DNA of 64,000 nt, taken from contig NZ_CP071457.1 of NCBI RefSeq assembly GCF_017352135.1, forward strand, positions 248,001 to 312,000. Direction: 5' to 3'. The stretch is from Rhizobium lentis. Lineage in GTDB: Bacteria > Pseudomonadota > Alphaproteobacteria > Rhizobiales > Rhizobiaceae. Below the pieces are notes generated by a model that made no database searches, had not been told where the DNA came from, and saw only the letters and a list, made by a program, of their open reading frames with translations. Both the position numbers and the translations under genes were made by a program. Positions 18,584 through 26,345 of this stretch are shown one piece after another (within the stretch, counting starts at the first letter, position 1; each line of letters begins with the position of its first letter).

Positions 18584-19005
18584 GGGTGGAGCTCAATTTC
18601 GAACAGAGGATCTCCGAAGCCGACGACGGCGCCGGGCTCGGCGAGCAGCCGGGTCAAAAGGCCGGAACGGCCGGCACGGAGGGGAAGCATCACCTGCCCT
18701 ACCCTGATGAAGCCGACAACATCCGCCTCGCATATGGAACGTGGCAGGCTTTTTTCTGAGTCGGAACAGGTCGCATGCTCGACGCAGAAATGGCCAGCCA
18801 TCGGCGCTTTCACGACTGACGATGCGGAAGCCGCAGTGCGCGGCGGCGTTTCTGCCGAACTGATCCGGCCATCGCCTTGCCCGTTGACGACGATGCGAAG
18901 CTGTCCTCCCGGCCGGGAGATTTCGAGACCGTCCACGCCGGCCTCCGTCAGCGCCTCGGTGAGGAATGCGATGGTCGCCGGATCGCTGAAATCGATCGCG
19001 CTCAT
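18580..19005 (-). CDS. Biotin-carboxyl-carrier-like protein without the biotinyl lysine
   Basis: 141 residues that align without gaps to the neighbouring BCCP over the lipoyl/biotinyl domain: EAMKVFNTITAPRAG in AccB corresponds to GFIRVGQVMLPLRAG here, so the biotin-accepting Lys (AccB K110) is replaced by Arg101. The N terminus (FSDPATIAFLTEALTEAG) matches the AccB N-terminal helix, and VVKAPMAGHFC the first strand of the domain. The ATG at 19005 overlaps the accC stop (ATGA). It cannot carry biotin on the usual residue, so it may be a structural or regulatory subunit. Also has Cys74 and Cys80. Real gene by its coupling and conservation of frame. Confidence 0.8.
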   Translation of the reverse strand: MSAIDFSDPATIAFLTEALTEAGVDGLEISRPGGQLRIVVNGQGDGRISSAETPPRTAASASSVVKAPMAGHFCVEHATCSDSEKSLPRSICEADVVGFIRVGQVMLPLRAGRSGLLTRLLAEPGAVVGFGDPLFEIELHP

Positions 19006-20393
19006 GCCACCCTCCGCAGCTTCAGCCATTGTTCGAGATAATGGATATCAGTCTCGCCGCGCGCGAACGCATGGTCCTCGAACAGGGCGCGCAGGAAGGG
19101 GATGTTGGTGGCGATGCCCTCGATCTCTGTGCCGGCGAGCGCCTCGCACATTCTTGCCATCGCTTGCGCCCGCGTCGGCGCATGGACGATCAGCTTGGCA
19201 ATCAGCGAGTCGTAATAGGGCGAGACCTTGTAGCCGGCATCGATATGCGTATCGACGCGGATGCCTGGCCCCTCCGGCAAAGCCAGGCGGGTGATGACGC
19301 CGGCCGACGGCAGGAAGGTGTCGGGATCCTCGGCATTGATGCGGCATTCAAAGGAGTGGCCGTCGCATGTCACGCCGTCCTGGGTGAGTTCCAGAACCTG
19401 ACCTTCGGCCGCCTTGATCTGTGCTCGGACGATATCGACCCCGCTCGTCATCTCGGTAACGGGATGCTCGACCTGAAGGCGCGTGTTCATTTCGATGAAA
19501 TAGAAAGCGCCGACTTCATAGAGGAATTCGAAGGTTCCGACGCCGCGGTAACCGATCTGACGGCAGGCCTCTACGCAGGCCATGCCGACCGGCTGGATGA
19601 TCTCAGGCGCGATCCCCGGGGCCGGCGCCTCCTCCACCACCTTCTGATGGCGGCGCTGCATCGAACAATCCCTATGCCCCAGCCACACGGCATTGCCGTG
19701 GTCGTCGCAAATGACCTGTATTTCGATGTGGCGCGGATGCTGGAGGAATTTCTCCATATAAAGCGAGGGCGAGCCGAAGGCCTTGCGCGCCTCTTCGCGT
19801 GTCAGCGCGATCGCTTCATGCAACTGCTCGGCCTTGGCAACGACGCGCATGCCGCGTCCGCCGCCGCCGCCGGCCGCCTTGACGATGACCGGATATCCAA
19901 TCTCGAACGCAATGCGCTCGACCGAAGCCGGGTCATCGGGCAGCGCGGTGTCGGGACCTGGAACGCAGGGGACGCCGGCTGCCATCATCGCCCGTTTTGC
20001 CGCGATCTTGTCGCCCATGATTGCGATCGATGAAGCGGGCGGGCCGATGAAGATCAGCCCGGCCTTTTCGACGGCGTCGGCGAATGCGGCGTTTTCCGAC
20101 AGGAAACCGTAACCCGGATGAATCGCGCCCGCGCCGGTCAGGCGCGCCGCGAGAAGGATGGCGTCCGGATTGAGATAGCTCTTGCCGGCAATCGACGGGC
20201 CGATACAAAGAAAGCTGTCTGCGGTATTGATATAAGGCGCCTGCCTGTCCGCCTCGGAGCAGATGGCGACCGTCTTCAGGCCGAGTTCGCGACAGGCGCG
20301 CTGAATCCGGGCGGCGATCTCGCCGCGATTGGCGATCAGGACAGTGTCGAAGCGGCGCCCTGTGGCGAGAGAATGTTCCGATGGTTCCGGCAT
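19002..20393 (-). CDS. accC: Biotin carboxylase (AccC-like)
   Basis: 463 residues, biotin carboxylase of the ATP-grasp superfamily. Visible motifs are VLIANRGEIAARI near the N terminus, the glycine-rich ATP loop KAAGGGGGRGMRVV (about residues 172-185), HIEIQV, RDCSMQRRHQKVVEEAPAP, and EMNTRLQVEHPVTE with the catalytic Arg and Glu. It carboxylates biotin on a carrier protein. It shares one base with the accB stop (TGATG). It is probably a dedicated copy, distinct from the housekeeping acetyl-CoA carboxylase, since no accA, accD or pccB lies nearby. Confidence 0.92.
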   Translation of the reverse strand: MPEPSEHSLATGRRFDTVLIANRGEIAARIQRACRELGLKTVAICSEADRQAPYINTADSFLCIGPSIAGKSYLNPDAILLAARLTGAGAIHPGYGFLSENAAFADAVEKAGLIFIGPPASSIAIMGDKIAAKRAMMAAGVPCVPGPDTALPDDPASVERIAFEIGYPVIVKAAGGGGGRGMRVVAKAEQLHEAIALTREEARKAFGSPSLYMEKFLQHPRHIEIQVICDDHGNAVWLGHRDCSMQRRHQKVVEEAPAPGIAPEIIQPVGMACVEACRQIGYRGVGTFEFLYEVGAFYFIEMNTRLQVEHPVTEMTSGVDIVRAQIKAAEGQVLELTQDGVTCDGHSFECRINAEDPDTFLPSAGVITRLALPEGPGIRVDTHIDAGYKVSPYYDSLIAKLIVHAPTRAQAMARMCEALAGTEIEGIATNIPFLRALFEDHAFARGETDIHYLEQWLKLRRVA

Positions 20394-20827
20394 CAGGCAA
20401 TCTCCGCCAGCAGATCGCCGGTCTCGACCTCGCCGCCGTCGATGTCAGTCAAGCCGACAATGCGTCCCGCCCGCGGCGCGGTGATCGTGTTGAAGACCTT
20501 CATGGCTTCGACGATGAAAAGGGTCTGCCCCTCCTCCACCTCGTCGCCGATCACGACAAATGGCGGCTCCCCCGGCGCCGGGGCGCGGTGCAAAACGCCG
20601 AAGACCGGCGCCTTCACCGCCTGGGAGAGTTTCTCGGCATTCGAAGGCGTGTCCGCGGCAGAGCTTGGCATCGATAGCGGCTTTTGCCCGGCTTCAGCAG
20701 CAGAGGAGGCCACGTCCGGCAACGAACGGAAAATCCGAACCGTCACGTCCCTTTCCGTCACGGTCAGCTCGGTAATGTTCGATCGTCCGACAAAGTCGAT
20801 CAGCGTCTTGATCTTCGAGAGGTCCAT
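20393..20827 (-). CDS. accB: Biotin carboxyl carrier protein (AccB-like)
   Basis: 144 residues, BCCP: N-terminal helix, a linker rich in Ala, Ser and Pro (residues 38-72), and a C-terminal biotinyl domain with the modification site VEAMKVF (Lys110). It is the first gene of the minus-strand operon accB-accC-BCCP-like-pxpB-pxpC-pxpA-aminotransferase. The ribosome site before ATG 20827 is weak. A promoter should lie in the 220-base gap upstream (20828-21047), which otherwise shows nothing recognisable. Confidence 0.92.
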   Translation of the reverse strand: MDLSKIKTLIDFVGRSNITELTVTERDVTVRIFRSLPDVASSAAEAGQKPLSMPSSAADTPSNAEKLSQAVKAPVFGVLHRAPAPGEPPFVVIGDEVEEGQTLFIVEAMKVFNTITAPRAGRIVGLTDIDGGEVETGDLLAEIA

Positions 20828-21047
20828 CTGCGTGCTCGGAATTCCAAAATTCCGCCGCGCAAAGCTGAGGTTTCAGATCGCCCGGCGTTGTGAATTTCGT
20901 AGCACGACGTGCCGACTGATGGGGTCAGACGAAGTTTTGATGGAGCGCAATCCGCGCCCCACGGATATCTTGCCGGATGTTCCCAAGAAGACGGTGGCTG
21001 GCCGAGTCAGACCATTGGCTCTCGAATTGAGCGTGATCTCTCCGGAG

Positions 21048-21389
21048 TCAGACGATCAAAAGCTTTTGTATGGCACTCTTCTGGCCATTCAGTTCTATCA
21101 CGACCCACAACGGTGGGTCGGGCGGCTGTTTAGTAGTATCGGTAGGCTTGGCGCCAAGCGCCGGCAGGGCGATGACTGGCCACACCTTGTCCGTAGTTGT
21201 AGCAGAATCATCTGGAAGAACTTCGACATTAACTCTACCGGTGCCGTCCTCCTTGGTGGCTACATATACATCCATCCCCTCACCAAAGCCGGAGCCTATG
21301 ATTCTAAAGGGAGTTCGAACAAGTAATGGAGCAGCTACGGTCTCGGGCTCGAGGCGTTCGATATTAACTTTAGGGTTCGCGGCGGGCAT
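21048..21389 (-). CDS. Hypothetical protein, possible IPT/Ig-like fold
   Basis: 113 residues, no family recognised. The segment FRIIGSGFGEGMDVYVA resembles the first strands of IPT/TIG Ig-like domains, which is only a suggestion. Proline-rich stretch PPDPPLW near residues 90-96. GGGAGG precedes the ATG at 21389 by seven bases, which supports a real gene. It is the last gene of a three-gene operon with a metallopeptidase. By eye the DNA here is less GC-rich than flanking operons. Confidence 0.65.
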   Translation of the reverse strand: MPAANPKVNIERLEPETVAAPLLVRTPFRIIGSGFGEGMDVYVATKEDGTGRVNVEVLPDDSATTTDKVWPVIALPALGAKPTDTTKQPPDPPLWVVIELNGQKSAIQKLLIV

Positions 21390-21420
21390 ATGATCCTCCC
21401 TTGTCCGTCTTTACGTTGGA

Positions 21421-22026
21421 TTAGTCGTTGTCGCCTGATCTTCGAGGAATGAACCCGCCTGATCTTGACATCACGCCACCTGAACGGGACAGGGCCCCGC
21501 CCGATCTGGACATTGCGCCGCTCGCCATTCCTCGGGGGTCAGAAGAAACCTCGGCCGACAGAAGGATTTGCTCAAGGGTTCCTGTTTCAGCATCGAGTCT
21601 CATCGAGACGTCGCCCTTGTCATAGATCCAGACCCTCATGTCTTTGGCGAGTGCTCCGAGCTGGGAACCAAGGCCGGTTCGCGCACTCGAACCAGGGGCG
21701 CGATACAATCTGTCATACTCGATGTCACCGCCCACGTTCCTTGGCGGTGGATCGTCAGGATCGGCTCCTGGGCCGTGGACAACGAAGATCGCTGGTCGAC
21801 CAAGTTCAATGAACGCTCCCTCGAAGGAGAAAGCATAGATTCGCGCCAGAACCGCGTCGGCTGCACCAAGCTGGTCTCTGAGGAAGTTATTTCTTCCCGC
21901 TATTGGTACGCTTAGATTCTGGTAAATAGGGCCGCCTCTGAGAATTAGATCACTTAGGGGCCGCCCGAACAGATGTATCGCCGATATGCCGAGTAACGTT
22001 TCGTTGTCTGCCACTTCTCCCTCCAT
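21421..22026 (-). CDS. Hypothetical protein with C-terminal SRSGG repeats
   Basis: 201 residues, no recognised family and no signal peptide. The last 35 residues hold three tandem copies of a SRSGG unit (AMSRSGG, ALSRSGG, VMSRSGG) and end in a basic/acidic tail; a flexible tail or binding segment is likely. The body has a FVVHGPGADPDDPPP loop. It begins nine bases after the metallopeptidase stop, so it is translated with it, and is followed 31 bases later by the 113-residue protein. Confidence 0.68.
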   Translation of the reverse strand: MEGEVADNETLLGISAIHLFGRPLSDLILRGGPIYQNLSVPIAGRNNFLRDQLGAADAVLARIYAFSFEGAFIELGRPAIFVVHGPGADPDDPPPRNVGGDIEYDRLYRAPGSSARTGLGSQLGALAKDMRVWIYDKGDVSMRLDAETGTLEQILLSAEVSSDPRGMASGAMSRSGGALSRSGGVMSRSGGFIPRRSGDND

Positions 22027-22035
22027 CTACATAAA

Positions 22036-23367
22036 TTATTGATTGCTCATTAATCTCGACAGCAGAACCTTCTCGCGATAGCTCATCTTTGGAAGCTTCA
22101 GACGATCTCTTGGCAGCAGGATCCGCGCAGAGTGGACATGGCTGCGATGCTCGGCACCCCTGAGGTGTGCACCGGCATGCAACTCGCCGATCCCCCGCTG
22201 CCTGAAATTTCCAGTGATGATCGCCGCGAATTGGCCGCCGCTTTCATTCCGATCAACGGCAAGCATCGTTTCCGCGACGTCGCCGTAATCCAGAAAATCG
22301 GGCGCGAGAGCCCACAAGGTTTCCGCCAGATACGTGCCTGCGACGTCTCGTGCATCGAGCAGCGCCTCGACAAATCCATCTGGGTTCCGCGCAAAAGCGC
22401 GGTCGAAAGCGTGCTGTACGGGGGCCTCGGCAGCCGGATCGAACTCGGCAATATCGGAGAGATCCTCGACGGCCCGCGAGATAAGGCCTCGCGCCACCAG
22501 GCTCTCGTGAAAGATATCGACGAGTATATCGAAGATCGCACCGGTGAGCGGCTGCGAGAGCTCGTGTTCGTCCTTCCAGCCACGCGTGAACTCGGCCATC
22601 GTCCGTTTGTTGTTTGCCGAACGTATCTGGCGGTGCGGCGAAAACTCTGAAAAGCGTGCGAGGCGATTTGCCCGGTAGAGGTTGCCGCGCGTCTCTGAGA
22701 GGACATTGTCGATCACCGACGGGAAGTGCATGGCCGCGATCAGCGACACGCAGTCGGAGAAGGCCTCCTGGAAACCAAGATATTCCGGATATTCAGTTCC
22801 AGGGCGCGGCACGCCGAGGACGCTGAAGATGATCGCGTGGCCCACCTCATGGGCGACGACGTCGAAATCCAGACTGAAGGGAAGGATGCGTCCATCCTTC
22901 TCGAACTGGCTGCCGACTTCAAGGAAGCCATAGCCGTACTGAGCATTGTCCCACTGCGGCAAAATGGAGATTTCCAAACGGTCATAGTGATCGCGAAAAT
23001 GCCATGTAAGCGGCTGGCCGAGATAGCGCTCCCAGACATCGAGTGTGAACCGTATGCAGCCGAAGACATGTGAGGCTTCGAAACCGGGCATCGAAGGTCG
23101 GAGATAGTCGAAATTACCGCGCCCATCGGGGTTGGCCGGCTCGAGGATTTTTCCGGTCCACGGCGGCAGATGCATGTAGGGCGTCCCGAGCGGTCCGCGC
23201 TTCACGCCGTAAGGACCGGTCTTGCCGACCGGCTCCACGACGAACATGCGGTCGTCGGCCGGACCAGCTGTCAGGCTGTTCAACGGAGACGACACTTCGA
23301 CGATCTCGGGATTGGACCGAGCATCTTCAAATGGAGGCTGCACAAAAAGTCTGAACCGGGTGCCCAT
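22036..23367 (-). CDS. Gluzincin zinc metallopeptidase-like protein
   Basis: 443 residues with a clear zinc-peptidase motif HEVGH (residues 173-177) followed 24 residues later by EAFSD (Glu201), the pattern of thermolysin-like (M4) gluzincins, where Glu in NEAxSD is the third zinc ligand. No signal peptide or propeptide is visible, unlike secreted M4 enzymes, so it may act in the cytoplasm or leave by another route. The ATG at 23367 has AGGGGG six bases upstream; a TTG at 23382 is in frame but lacks a site. First gene of an operon with two unrecognised proteins. Confidence 0.75.
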   Translation of the reverse strand: MGTRFRLFVQPPFEDARSNPEIVEVSSPLNSLTAGPADDRMFVVEPVGKTGPYGVKRGPLGTPYMHLPPWTGKILEPANPDGRGNFDYLRPSMPGFEASHVFGCIRFTLDVWERYLGQPLTWHFRDHYDRLEISILPQWDNAQYGYGFLEVGSQFEKDGRILPFSLDFDVVAHEVGHAIIFSVLGVPRPGTEYPEYLGFQEAFSDCVSLIAAMHFPSVIDNVLSETRGNLYRANRLARFSEFSPHRQIRSANNKRTMAEFTRGWKDEHELSQPLTGAIFDILVDIFHESLVARGLISRAVEDLSDIAEFDPAAEAPVQHAFDRAFARNPDGFVEALLDARDVAGTYLAETLWALAPDFLDYGDVAETMLAVDRNESGGQFAAIITGNFRQRGIGELHAGAHLRGAEHRSHVHSARILLPRDRLKLPKMSYREKVLLSRLMSNQ

Positions 23368-23483
23368 TCCGCTCCCCCTCAAAAGACTTTCATGATTGCC
23401 AGTTTAAGTTGACATTCGACGCTCAAGGCAGATTTAGCAAGTAATAAAATGGTATTAGAGCCAGGCTGACAGATTTAGGGGCG

Positions 23484-25358
23484 TCAGTCAGACAGTGAAA
23501 CCAACTTCGAATAGCGCGGGTGACTGCGGATGGGGTCGAGATCGGAATCATTCTTGAACCACAGCCGCATTTCGATACCGACCTGCGGCATCCAGACCTC
23601 AAGCAAGTCAATCGCCCGGTCGATCTCGCCAAGCAGCGCATAGGTGCAGGCGGCGTTGTACTGAATGTTTATATCATCGGGATCCGTCGCCAGGGAGCGC
23701 GCCAGCCATTCCAGCGCCGTATCGCGAACGCCGAGAAAGGCCAGCGCCGTCGCTCCGAGGCAGGCAACATTGGCATTTTCCGGATGGAGCCGCAGTTCCT
23801 CTTCCGCCCTTTTCAATGCGATCCTCGCATAGCTGCTGGCTTTGTCTATCTGTCCGAGTGAACGTAAGACGTTCACCAGCATGATCGGAGCACCGTAATC
23901 GGCAGGCTTGATTTCCATCGCCCGCTGAAAATGCATAGCCGCCAGTTCGAACTGGCCGTCGGTGACGCAAAATTCGGCATAGTAGCGGTTCGCCTCGTGG
24001 CAGTTGGCATCGAGCGACAAAGCTTGCTCGAATGCGGAAACTGCTTCGGTGCGATTGCCGGCCACCGCCAGAGCAAATCCCTTGGCCGCATAGGCCTCCG
24101 CCAGATTGGGATCGATAACAAGCGCCGTGGTGGTGTTCGCGAGGATCTCCTCCACCGGAATCTCAGCGCCGAACTGCGACCTTAGGCGCGCATCGCAGAC
24201 CGCGATACCGGCATAGGCGCGGGCATAGCCCGGGTCCAGTTCGATGGCTCTGGCGAAGCTCTGCCTGGCCATCAGATGGTTGGAGCGGGAGGCAATATGG
24301 TAGTATTCGCGCCCCCTGAGGAAGTGCGTATAGGCTTCGACGTTGCCTGTCGGCGCCTGCTCGATTGCCCTCTTCTCCTCCGGCAGCAGCCTCACCTTGA
24401 GTTGCTCGACGATCGCCTTGGCGATCTCGTCCTGCACTTCGAAGATGTCGGTCAGGTCGCGGTCGTAACGCGCGGCCCAGACATGGCCGTCGCTGGCTGC
24501 TTCGATCAATTCGGCATTGATCCGCACATGGTTGCCCGCCTTGCGGACGCTGCCCTCCACAATATAGGCAACGCCGAGTTCCGCAGCGATGCGCTGCAGG
24601 TTTTCGCTTCGGCCTTTCCATGTAAAGACCGTGTTGCGGCTGAGCACGAACAGGCCTGAAACATTCGACAGGTCGGTGATGAGATCTTCGGTAATACCGT
24701 CGCTGAAAAAATCCTGATCCGGATCGTTGCTGATATTGGCGAATGGCAGGATTGCAACCGACGGCTTGTTCACCGGCGCCCGTGTGTGTCCGCCTGCAGC
24801 ATGCGGAACCCTTTCACCGGAAGAGACATTGCCCCAATCGGCAAAATAGACATGGACCGGACGGGAAATATTCTTGACGGTCATGGGGCCCTGGTCTGCG
24901 AAATCGAGGCCGAGCTTGTTTGCGATTTCATGGCGCACGGCCGCGGAACAGGCAATGCCGCCCGGGGCCGCAAGGGCCTGCAGCCGAACCGCCACATTAA
25001 TACCGTCCCCATGAAAGTCGTCCTCATCGAAGACGATGTCGCCGAGGTTCAAGCCTATTCGGAAGGCAAAATGCCTGTCGGCTGGAATGCCCAGGTTGCG
25101 TTCCAGCATGCCGCGCTGGATGTCGACCGCACAGCGCGCAGCACTCAGCACGCTGCCGAATTCGACCAGGAAACCGTCGCCCATGACCTTGATTATATGT
25201 CCGCCATGGGTTGCGACAGCGGGATCGAAGAGCTCCCGGCGATGCTGACGCAGGGCGTTGAGCGTCTCCTCTTCGTTGGCTTCCAGGAGACGGCTATAGC
25301 CCACTACATCGGCAGCCAGAATAGCCGCCAGCCGACGTTCAACAAGCTCTGCGCACAT
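23484..25358 (-). CDS. Class III adenylate/guanylate cyclase with TolB-like and TPR domains
   Basis: 624 residues. Residues 1-180 form a class III cyclase domain: metal Asp in AADVVGYSRL, second Asp in VMGDGFLVEF, and the Asn/Arg pair in GDGINVAVRLQALAAPGG. A TolB/CadC-like segment follows (VAILPFANISNDPDQDFFSDG, about 210-330), then several TPR repeats to the C terminus. No membrane span is evident. This architecture is common and expanded in rhizobia; the product would make cAMP from ATP in response to a protein or ligand sensed by the TPR part. GGGGAG precedes ATG 25358. Confidence 0.88.
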   Translation of the reverse strand: MCAELVERRLAAILAADVVGYSRLLEANEEETLNALRQHRRELFDPAVATHGGHIIKVMGDGFLVEFGSVLSAARCAVDIQRGMLERNLGIPADRHFAFRIGLNLGDIVFDEDDFHGDGINVAVRLQALAAPGGIACSAAVRHEIANKLGLDFADQGPMTVKNISRPVHVYFADWGNVSSGERVPHAAGGHTRAPVNKPSVAILPFANISNDPDQDFFSDGITEDLITDLSNVSGLFVLSRNTVFTWKGRSENLQRIAAELGVAYIVEGSVRKAGNHVRINAELIEAASDGHVWAARYDRDLTDIFEVQDEIAKAIVEQLKVRLLPEEKRAIEQAPTGNVEAYTHFLRGREYYHIASRSNHLMARQSFARAIELDPGYARAYAGIAVCDARLRSQFGAEIPVEEILANTTTALVIDPNLAEAYAAKGFALAVAGNRTEAVSAFEQALSLDANCHEANRYYAEFCVTDGQFELAAMHFQRAMEIKPADYGAPIMLVNVLRSLGQIDKASSYARIALKRAEEELRLHPENANVACLGATALAFLGVRDTALEWLARSLATDPDDINIQYNAACTYALLGEIDRAIDLLEVWMPQVGIEMRLWFKNDSDLDPIRSHPRYSKLVSLSD

Positions 25359-25548
25359 GCCCGTCTCCCCAACGCGCTGGTGGCAACACTTCTCTATTCT
25401 CGCAGCCAGTCAGTAATGTTGCAGGACGATTGTATTACTGACAACTAAAATCTCCCCCTTTACCGTAAGAACTCTTAGAGTTATTCAGAGGTCGCGGATT
25501 GCAGCCGGGAAGAAAGTCACTGGTGGATGCCGCTCTTCAGCTCAGCGC

Positions 25549-25576
25549 TTGTTCTCGCGGCTGGCGGTGTTATATG
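25549..25576 (+). promoter_or_regulatory. Probable promoter of the Phd-VapC pair
   Basis: TTGTTC at 25549-25554 and TATATG at 25571-25576 are 16 bases apart and sit just before a palindrome at 25575-25592. This places the operator on the -10 region, as expected for a self-repressed toxin-antitoxin promoter. Assignment by eye only. Confidence 0.4.
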
Positions 25577-25592
25577 TAGGTAAATACCTACA
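25575..25592. promoter_or_regulatory. Palindromic operator of the Phd-VapC pair
   Basis: TGTAGGTA-AA-TACCTACA is a perfect 8+8 inverted repeat ending 13 bases before the antitoxin ATG. Phd/YefM antitoxins bind such palindromes with their toxin and repress their own promoter, so this is the likely autoregulatory site. Confidence 0.65.
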
Positions 25593-25605
25593 TGGAGCGC
25601 GTGCC

Positions 25606-25860
25606 ATGACCATTACGACACTTTCCAGCCGTGAGCTCAATCACGACGTCAGCAATGCGAAGAAAGCTGCCAGAAAAGGGCCGGTCATCATCACTGACCG
25701 GGGCAAACCTTCTCATGTGCTTCTGACATATGAGGAGTTTCAGCGTCTTTCCGGCAGGCGCCAAAGTCTGGTCGATGGGCTTTCCATGCCGGGCCTGTCG
25801 GAAATCGATTTCATGCCGCCGCGGGTCGAGATCAAAACCCGCGGAGTTGACCTGTCTTGA
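25606..25860 (+). CDS. Type II antitoxin, Phd/YefM family
   Basis: 84 residues. The N-terminal TLSSRELNHDVSNAKKAARKGPVIITDRGKPSHVLLTYEEFQRL pattern (read in parts) is the Phd/YefM DNA-binding fold; the C-terminal half (residues 50-84) would wrap the toxin. The ATG at 25606 is preferred over an upstream frame start at 25549 because the conserved domain begins here and the operator lies before it. The stop overlaps the TTG start of the toxin gene. Confidence 0.88.
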   Translation: MTITTLSSRELNHDVSNAKKAARKGPVIITDRGKPSHVLLTYEEFQRLSGRRQSLVDGLSMPGLSEIDFMPPRVEIKTRGVDLS

Positions 25861-26279
25861 GCTATCTGCTGGATACGAATGTCATTTCCGAACTGCGCAA
25901 GATTGGTGACGGCAAGGCTGATCCGGAAGTCGTCGCATGGATAAACGCGGCAAATGCTTCGGATTTCTATCTCTCCGCAATTACTATTCTCGAATTGGAA
26001 CGGGGCGTGCTCGGTGTCCAGCGACGAGACGCCAAGCAAGGTTCACGCCTGCGCACATGGCTTGATGCCCACGTGCGTCCGCAGTTCGCCGGCCGGATAC
26101 TGCCGATCGATGATGCCATCGCAACGCGTTCTGCGCATCTGCATATTCCCGACCGGCGCAATGAGGCAGATGCGTTGATTGCAGCAACCGCGCTCGTTCA
26201 TAATCTTACCGTGGTCACGCGAAACGTGAGAGATTTCGACGGCACCGGCGTCGTCATTGTCGATCCCTGGCGAGGCTAA
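25857..26279 (+). CDS. Type II toxin, VapC-like PIN-domain ribonuclease
   Basis: 140 residues, PIN domain. Acidic catalytic residues are seen in LLDTNVISELRK (Asp near residue 6), ELERGV (Glu about 44) and NEADALIAATA (Asp about 103). The start is TTG, overlapping the antitoxin stop as TTGA; no ATG gives a complete domain. It should cleave RNA when the antitoxin is lost. The pair may help keep the replicon. Its end converges with the LacI gene 66 bases away. Confidence 0.88.
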   Translation: MSYLLDTNVISELRKIGDGKADPEVVAWINAANASDFYLSAITILELERGVLGVQRRDAKQGSRLRTWLDAHVRPQFAGRILPIDDAIATRSAHLHIPDRRNEADALIAATALVHNLTVVTRNVRDFDGTGVVIVDPWRG

Positions 26280-26345
26280 CCAACGTGGGCACATGATCGG
26301 ATGCCGGCGTTTTTCTGCGGGAGGTGCGGTTTCGTTCCGGCACCG

